A stretch of DNA of 64,000 nt, taken from contig CM055870.1 in the NCBI GenBank assembly GCA_029582165.1, forward strand, positions 6,629,832 to 6,693,831, read 5' to 3'. Below, piece by piece: positions 57,401 through 64,000 of the stretch. Below the pieces are notes generated by a model. It saw only the letters and a list, made by a program, of their open reading frames with translations, made no database searches and was not told the origin of the DNA. The stretch comes from Portulaca oleracea (taxonomy: Eukaryota; Streptophyta; Magnoliopsida; Caryophyllales; Portulacaceae). Numbering within the stretch: position 1 is the stretch's first letter; each line of letters begins with the position of its first letter. The position numbers and the translations under genes were made by a program.

Positions 57401-60400
57401 AACTTTCCATTCACTCAAAAGAAGAGACTTGACAAAATTGTTTTTCAATCTTTGAAGAGGAATTTCAACCCCCTCAAAAACCCTTCGGTTGCTTTTTCTA
57501 GATAACCCAAAAAAATCACATGTGGTAACCATGGCCTTCTATAACTTTATGTGGTGTTAGTTGAGCATCAGTTTTTTTAATCCTATTATTAATATATAAC
57601 TTTTTCCCATAAAAAAAACAAACAAAAAAAACAAAACCATGGCCTTCTTCGGATTGGGTTTCTTGCCAAAGAAACTCTCCCAAGATAGGAGATGACTGTT
57701 GGGTTTCCTGACAAAGAAACCATATATTATATATATATGTATATATATATTAGTATTCTTATTTGGGTTTCACACCCTGCCTTAGATGGGGATCACTTTG
57801 TCTTGGACGAGGTTGTGTTCATTTTGGTGCTCTGTGCCTCTGCTTTAAGTAGGTCCATATGTGGACATTGTTTTTATTCTTGTTTTGCTTTCACACCCTG
57901 CCCTAGGTTGGGGCTTCGTGGTTGGGCCTGGTTTTGTTTGTTAGTGATATTGTTATCAACAGTAGTAGAACGTTTTTTTTATCGTTGACTTGTAGTAATT
58001 GGCTAATTGCTCTGCGATTTTTTCACTTTGAAAATGTTCTCTGTAGTTTATCTCTTGGGGAAACCTCTTATAGTCTAGTCTAGACTTGTAAGAGTCATGG
58101 TGATATTGGGGTTATTGTGTTTGTCTGTCATCCATGAGTATAATACTAATCTTGGTCTTTTGGGATTTGTAGGAGTCAACTGAACTCACATCTTCCGTAA
58201 AGTGGAGGTTTGTCTATTTGAACCTTGTGTTTGTTTCGTTCCATTGCATAGGAGGTGGGTTTTATGCTATGATCTGGCAGTGTAAATTTTCTCATTGTTT
58301 TATTGTTTTCCCATGACCAGCAAAGCGATTACTATGTTTGAAGATGATGAACGATTCAAGGCTGTTGAGAAGCCAAAAGATCGTCAAGAGCTTTTTGAGA
58401 CTTACTTGGTGGAACTCCAGAAAAAGGTAACTTTGGCTGTCCAATAATTGAGCTTGTTCTTTTTTTTTTGTTTTGTTGTGTGTGGTGGTGGGGGGGGGGG
58501 GGGGGGATGAACTCCAAACAGCCAATGATATTGCATTTGTGAATGCTGGGCGCCACACTTATGCCACTTCTGCTGCTTGTTCTGCCCTTCATTTCTTTTG
58601 ATTATTTAATTTTTTAAATTCCTTTGTGGTGATCCTTGGGAGGTTGCTTTGTATTTCAAGGCAACATCTTTATTCTGTGAAGGGTTTGACCAGCTAACCC
58701 TTTTATTCTAATCATGGCTGCAATAAGGACAATATTCCATATGAGCTGAGCAAGGGAGACCCGTATCTATGTATTCTGCATATCCCTTTTAAGAATAGAA
58801 AATGCAATCCATCGATACACTATCACTTAAAAATATTTTTCTGGTGTCCAGAAAGATTTAGGTACTCTTTCAAACTTAAGCATACAAGTGTGGGACCAAT
58901 TAACGGAAAATATTTGTGCTTTGCTTTGAGGAAAAGCGTCTTGCTAATTACTTTTAAATACTTGCTTGAATGAGAGTATCCACCATTGCTGTCAAGTCTT
59001 TCATGAAAGTAATAAATTAGAATAAGGAAAGGTGGTTGCTGTGGATGAAGGGGAGCCTTGGCGTAACGATTGAGTTGTTGCCGTGTGATCATGAGGTCAG
59101 GGGTTCGAGTCCTGGAAGCAGCCTCTTGCAGAAATGCAAGGTAAGGTTTGCCCACATTACACCTTTGTGGTGGGACCCTTCCCCGGACCCAAGATGCGGA
59201 GACACTTTACGCACCGGGCTGCCCTTTTTCTTAAAAGGTGGTTGCTGTGGATATCGTACATGATGTGGATTTTGAGAATGAGTGACACTCATTTGTATTC
59301 TTGCCTATTATTTTAACATGTAGAAATATGGGCATTGAAGGAGCTAGGGCTCAAACTATTCAAAATCCAATGCTCAAACTTCTAGGCATTGAGTGCAAGC
59401 TTCTGGATTTTATTAGATACTATGGGGCAGCTACCTGCTTCGTGATGAGGTTGTCTGACAGTCTAGGTAGAGAGTGTGGACAGTCATGCCTTTGTACGGA
59501 GTAGGTATCTAAAGAAACTCTGGAGAGGCATAACCCTAGTCCCATCCATTCACAGTAGCCGATATCATGATTCTTAAGTGATGTGCCACAACTCTGAATA
59601 TCTTTATGGTCGGATATAAATATTCCTCCCTGTATCGAGCACCTATAGATTTTAAAAAGATGGACTGATGGGAGGGATGGAGGTGAGTGTGGTGGGTAAC
59701 TAATTTATCTCCCCCCCCCCCTCTCCCAAGTGCATGCAAAATTAAGTAAATGTACTCCCTTTGAGATTGCTTTAGTGTGAGCATTGAAGGTCTCATATAA
59801 TATGTAGTCCTTAATTGGTAGTTGGTACAATAAAGTGAATTTGGCACATCGAGCTGTAAGTGTCCTTAGAGTTGAGTTTGTTAGTTCATTTATGGACCAA
59901 CTTGCTGGAGACCATTTAAGGTTTACCTTCCTTTTCTGCTAGATTTAAGGCTTTAAAATGCAGAGACAAATCAGTGTTTTTATCAAATAATGCATAGATT
60001 AATCAGTGTGATGAGAATCATGAGATCATGTTCCATAAATCTTGCTGTTTTGATATTTTATGAGAAATAAACCTCATCATTTAGCTCTCCCATGTTTCAA
60101 TTGCTTAAGTCCCTCTTTCTCGCTGTGTAAACTTCATTCAGGAGAAGGAAAAGGCTGAAGAAGAGTACAGGCAGAACAGAGAAGAATACTGGAAGTTTCT
60201 TGAGTCTTGTGATTTTATTGAGGTGCAGTTTGTCGATCCTTATTGTGTTGTTTAAAAATTTCTGTTTCAATGTTTCTATATGCAACTATTTTCTGGTTAT
60301 GCAGGTGAATAGCCTCTGGCGTAAAGTGCAAGATCGCTTAGAAGACGATGAGAGATGTTCACGTCTAGAAAAGATTGACCGCCTTGAAATTTTCCAGGTT

Positions 60401-63400
60401 TGAAAAAAAAAAATCCTCGTTTGATTATGATGATCAGGACTTCTTATTTATGTTTGCCTTGTGGCAGGACTATATTCGTTACTTGGAGAAGGAAGAAGAG
60501 GAGCAGAAAAAAGTTCAGAAGGTATGCCGATTTTTTTCTGTGTGTTTTTATATCTGACTTCAATTGCCAGGTGCATACGATAAGTGGATGTTGAATTCTT
60601 TCCAGATATCGTGGAATCCTTATGTGTGTTTTTTGTGGGTGGGTTGAGTTGTGTGTGTGTGGGGGGGGGGGGGGGTGTTTGCAGATGTCTTTATGTTTTG
60701 TTGCATGCTTGAAATTTTGGTTCTGATTTATGGTTGCTTGGATTCTGATGATTGCAACTGTCTAGGAACAATTGAGGAGAGTGGAGCGGAAGAACCGTGA
60801 TGAATTTCGTAAAATGATGGAGACTGATATTGCAGAAGGTGTACTAACTGCCAAAACATCATGGCATGAATACTGTGCAAAGGTGGCTAGTGTTTAATGT
60901 ATTTTAGACTCAAAAATAGGAGAAGCAAAATGATAGAATTGCATGGAAATAGGTGTTCTTATGTTTCCCTCCCTCGTAAATGAATCTCAGGTCAAAGAAT
61001 CTTCTCCTTATCTTGCTGTGGCACGCAACACATCTGGGTCGACTCCCAAAGATTTGTTTGAGGACGTGGTTGATGAACTGGAGAATCAGGTAGCATTACT
61101 CAATCTATAATCTCTTGTTAAATTCATTTTGAGGATCGAATTTCTCACAAACTGCGCAATGTCTATAGCTTCTCACCAAAACATGGTGGAAGCTGATGTA
61201 CTGATGTTGCATCTATTATGAACTTAGGTTACTCATGCCGTAGTTTCTGTAAACCCGATTTCTGTTTGATGTAGTATACAAGGTTATGTGTACGTGTCAT
61301 TGTATCCATATTTGATGATGTATCTTTTTTTAATAGGATGCTTATTACTTTTGGTACCTATGTATTGTTGCATTCTTTGCAGTATCTTTAATATTTTGTT
61401 ACAAACCTTAAAGTTTCCTCTGGAAAGTGCTCACCATTCTGTATTTTGTGGATAAACTTAGTGCAGTGCAGACACCTACAGGGGTTGAAGTTATTTTATT
61501 TGTAAAGGGTGATATCCCCTTGGCGTCCTTAACACATATTTTGCTTATTTATAGAAAAATAAATTAATAATAATTTTCCTCTGAAAAGTGGCATTTTTTC
61601 AGCAGTGCCCTTTGGTTCCCTTTTTATGTAAGTGCTTGTGATGCACGTTTAGATGATAGATAACTTGCTAAATGATAGTATAATTGGCTCTAGGTATTTC
61701 ATTGGAAGACCTTTTGATTTTGGCTCATCTCTTTTGGATATGCTCACTCTCCCGAGTTTATTTTGTGCTCTTGGCAGTATCATGATGAAAAAAGTAGAAT
61801 AAAAGATGCAATTAAGTCATGCAAGGTAAGATGAAATTCATTTTCTTGTTTATGAGATTTTTCATGTTTTGGATGCTCTCCCTTATACATTGGCATTTGA
61901 AATTAGCTGATTTAGGCATATTATTTATTTCCCTTGCAGATTAATATGACATCAACATGGACATTTGAGGAATTTAAGGAATCGATTCTGCCTGAGATTG
62001 GTTCCCCTCCGATATCAGATATAAATATGAAGGCATGTATCTTGTTTTGACGGGTCTTTTCTTGTATCTCCTTAACTTTTATATCCATGCCTCCTTTTGC
62101 CTTTTTCTGAATTTATCCTAGGTGTCACAAGGCCATTAGCCTCTCCTCCCAATGACGTCTTATCAGGGTGTGCAGCACCAACTGCTCATCCTCTCTTTGC
62201 TCTTCTTATGTGGGAATTTTTCTTGTCCCTTGACATTCTCCCCCATCCAATCCTGTGATGCGTCTGTCATAGGTTAGGCCTCTTCCTGCCCCACACCATG
62301 GGGGCGGATGGTGGGGGGTTGGAGTCAGGTCCGGGTAGGGTCTGGTGACGTTTCACAGGGTGACTTTGACTTAATGCAACGCCCGGGAAGGCTTGCTAGC
62401 AAGTTTCCAAAAAGAGGCTGAGTCTAAGTTTGCTAGCACTGCATGGTTGTTACAAGAAGTTAAAAATCACAGGAGATAGATTGGTGGGGGCAATGATATT
62501 CTTGACTTCCAATTTTCCCCCCTCAATCCTGTTGTGGATGGTCACGAGATACGTGTTAAAACACTTTTCCAGACTCTTCGTCCGCAACATAGCAATTTTC
62601 TTCACTCATGCTTAAGCTTGTATCCATAACCATGGGACAAACAAGTGGTGCTCTTTTTCAACCAAACTTATTAAAATCTGAAAGATTTCACTAAAGTTCT
62701 TAATTTAAAGCTCTTTCTTCGAAATGTGCAGCTTCTTTCTTGCACCCTCCAATTTTCCAAGGTAACCAACGTCAAGCACCAGAAATCCAGAACCTGTTCA
62801 GGTTCTTGTGGTCACAGAAATATCATGATGTAGACTGAGCGTTGCAAGCTTTGAGTAGAAAAACAGGCTATCATTATGTATTTATGTGGCCAGGAAAAAA
62901 TGAAGGACAAAGACTGAGGTTGTCAGCTGATTATGTGACATTTATAGGAGCTGCATCTGCTAGCTACTCTAAAATCCTTCTTAAGTAAATCTTAGTTGTA
63001 GTCTTGTAGACATGTCACGGTTCCCTGCCAAATACTGAGGAAATGTCAGGCATTCTTCTGATAGGGACACCTTGACATGTGTAGTTTTCTGAGAGATTTG
63101 CTATATGGGAAGTTGGTTTTGTGTCCATAGTTGTTTAGTCTAGTTCAAAATGGCTTTAACTAAGCTGAGAGATGGCTGGGACTGTACTATTGGGAAGATG
63201 TATTTATTGATTACCTGAGCTAGCCTAGTCAAGTCACTCAGTTTTCTTTAGTCAGAATTCTTTGTTTTCATATGTTTATTTTGTAGTTGTCTTTCATAGC
63301 TTGGAACATGGTGTCTGTGATCTGTTTTTATTTTTTTTATTTTAAAAATATATCTATTGGTGGCAATCTTTATTGTTTATGGTGTTAAGACACTTTGTAG

Positions 63401-63967
63401 CCTGCTGGTTGCACAATGTTTTTATATGTTTATTGTTTGGTGTTGCTTGTGCTGTTGGTTATGTGTCCGATTCTCACGTGTTTTGTGTTTGCAGCTGGTA
63501 TTTGAAGAACAGCTTGAAAGGGTCAGGGAAAAGGAAGAGAAAGAAGCTAAAAAGCGCCAGCGTCTTGTGGATGATTTCACTGATTTGTTGCGCTCCATTA
63601 AGGTAAATGACGTTTTGTATGTTGTCTGAGATCTATCTGTTGGGCCTTTCTAACATGGTTTCTCTTCTCATTTCTAGGAAATAAATGCATCCTCTACCTG
63701 GGAAGATAGTAAGGCACTCTTTGAAGATAGTGAAGAGTACAGGTATAGCTTCAGCCTCGTATGCTGGAACATCTTGTTTCCTGAATGCTGGCATTCTGGC
63801 ACTGCTTTGTTTGAATATTCTGGAAAAGATATTTACATTGTTCTTGGTCTGTGAGCTTTTCTAGGGAAATTGGCGAAGAAAGTTTAGCAAGGGAATCTTT
63901 TGAGGAGCATCTTGTTTACCTGCAAGAGAAGGCAAAAGAAAAGGAACGAAAGCGTGAGGAGGAAAAG
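48445..63967 (+). CDS. PRP40A: Pre-mRNA-processing protein 40A (PRP40A), 3' end outside the window
   Basis: Twenty-six coding exons join in frame to 848 codons; the last visible exon (63865-63967) ends at a donor, so the gene continues. Domains in order: a Pro/Gln-rich N-terminus; WW1, about residues 198-227 ([20 protein letters not shown]); WW2, about 239-268 ([20 protein letters not shown]); a Ser/Ala/Val-rich linker; then six FF-type repeats from about 437 ([12 protein letters not shown]) to [14 protein letters not shown], and a Glu/Lys/Arg-rich helix. Plant PRP40 proteins associate with the U1 snRNP and bind the phosphorylated RNA polymerase II tail through their WW domains. The start MVNNPPPVK resembles the MANNPP start of known plant PRP40A, but the splice from it to the next exon (48481 to 48869) is the least certain join; the alternative is M at 48892. 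One intron has a GC donor (62033). Introns hold a SINE and other repeats. Confidence 0.93.
51207..54323 (+). other. Large PRP40A intron (3.1 kb)
   Basis: Lies between the WW1 exon (ends ATAGAG) and the WW2 exon (starts AGAGCC). No transposon ends or coding exons were recognised inside; ORFs here are short and lack domains. Confidence 0.8.
57278..57612. mobile_element. Inverted-repeat element in a PRP40A intron
   Basis: The left part aggaaaaagatacatattat with gataggattaaaa pairs with ttttttaatcctattatta and aactttttccc at the right. Ends are approximate. Non-coding, with an A/C-rich middle. Confidence 0.5.
58490..58506 (+). repeat. Poly(G) run, 17 bases, in an intron
   Basis: An uninterrupted G run follows a TGTGGTGGTG stretch within the PRP40A intron after 58426. 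A second run of 15 G lies at 60661-60675 after a (GT)n tract. Confidence 0.9.
59047..59233 (+). mobile_element. Au-type SINE with 19-bp target duplication
   Basis: tRNA-derived head with A-box-like cttggcgtaacgattgagt and B-box ggttcgagtcc, then gcctcttgcagaaatgcaag, cttccccggaccc and caccgggctgccctttttct. This order is that of the plant Au SINE family as I recall it. The 19-bp direct repeat AAAGGTGGTTGCTGTGGAT lies on both sides (59028-59046 and 59234-59252). It is inserted in sense orientation in a PRP40A intron. ORFs across it are not genes. Confidence 0.9.
62033..63494 (+). other. PRP40A intron with GC donor
   Basis: The exon ends AATATGAAG and the intron begins GCATGT; it ends TTTGCAG before CTGGTATTTGAAG. 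This join keeps the FF repeat in frame (ISDINMK then [10 protein letters not shown]). The nearby GT (after AAGGCAT) would break the frame. The intron holds no recognised element. Confidence 0.85.
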
Positions 63968-64000
63968 GTACCAGTTTTGTCTTAGATTGGGCAGTTATAT

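Noticed and set aside
59050..59125. Possible tRNA gene because of A- and B-box-like sequence
   Set aside because: It lacks a full cloverleaf, continues into a SINE body and is flanked by a target duplication.
58823..59292. ORFs on both strands, including one with [15 protein letters not shown]
   Set aside because: They read through the Au-type SINE; this peptide is a common false annotation from tRNA-derived repeats.

Overview
The window is nuclear DNA of a flowering plant, most likely a eudicot. It carries intron-rich genes with GT-AG splice sites, a plant-specific growth-regulating factor (GRF) gene with a miR396 site, and dense plant transposons. The background is AT-rich. No bacterial, organellar or viral gene was recognised. 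The species cannot be named from the sequence alone.

Three protein genes are well supported. (1) On the minus strand, 3541-5116, a two-exon gene encodes a two-RRM glycine-rich hnRNP-like RNA-binding protein of 400 aa. (2) On the plus strand, 35805-39256, a four-exon gene encodes a 543-aa GRF transcription factor with QLQ and WRC domains and a miR396 target site. (3) On the plus strand, from about 47.7 kb to beyond the window end, lies a pre-mRNA-processing protein 40A (PRP40A) gene. Twenty-six coding exons are visible; they give two WW domains and six FF-type repeats, and the 3' end is missing. A possible small minus-strand gene (65-aa ORF at 41657-41854, with a separate promoter and leader candidate near 43.5 kb) is less certain.

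Almost everything else is transposon-derived. From 1 to 3.5 kb and 5.3 to 35 kb there is no convincing intact gene. This stretch holds many MITE-like elements: a Tourist-like family with ends like GGCCCTGTTCTTTT and TAA/TTA target duplications (about eleven copies in the window), Stowaway-like elements (TA duplications), hAT-like elements (8-bp duplications) and Mutator-like elements (9-10-bp duplications). There are also L1-type LINE remnants, two very small LTR elements with about 69-bp LTRs and an initiator-tRNA-Met type primer site, a 1.9-kb palindromic Mutator-like element enclosing a 5S-rRNA-like (Cassandra-type) LTR, and a SINE in a PRP40A intron. Several elements are nested, and the target duplications give their relative ages.

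The genes do not form a pathway. Two act on RNA (the hnRNP-like protein and the U1 snRNP-associated PRP40A), and the GRF is a growth regulator under microRNA control. No new multi-gene system was found. The less ordinary items are the nested elements, the palindromic element with the 5S-like module, a small Mutator-like element carrying a coiled-coil ORF, an unidentified intron-containing pseudogene, and a GC-AG intron in PRP40A.
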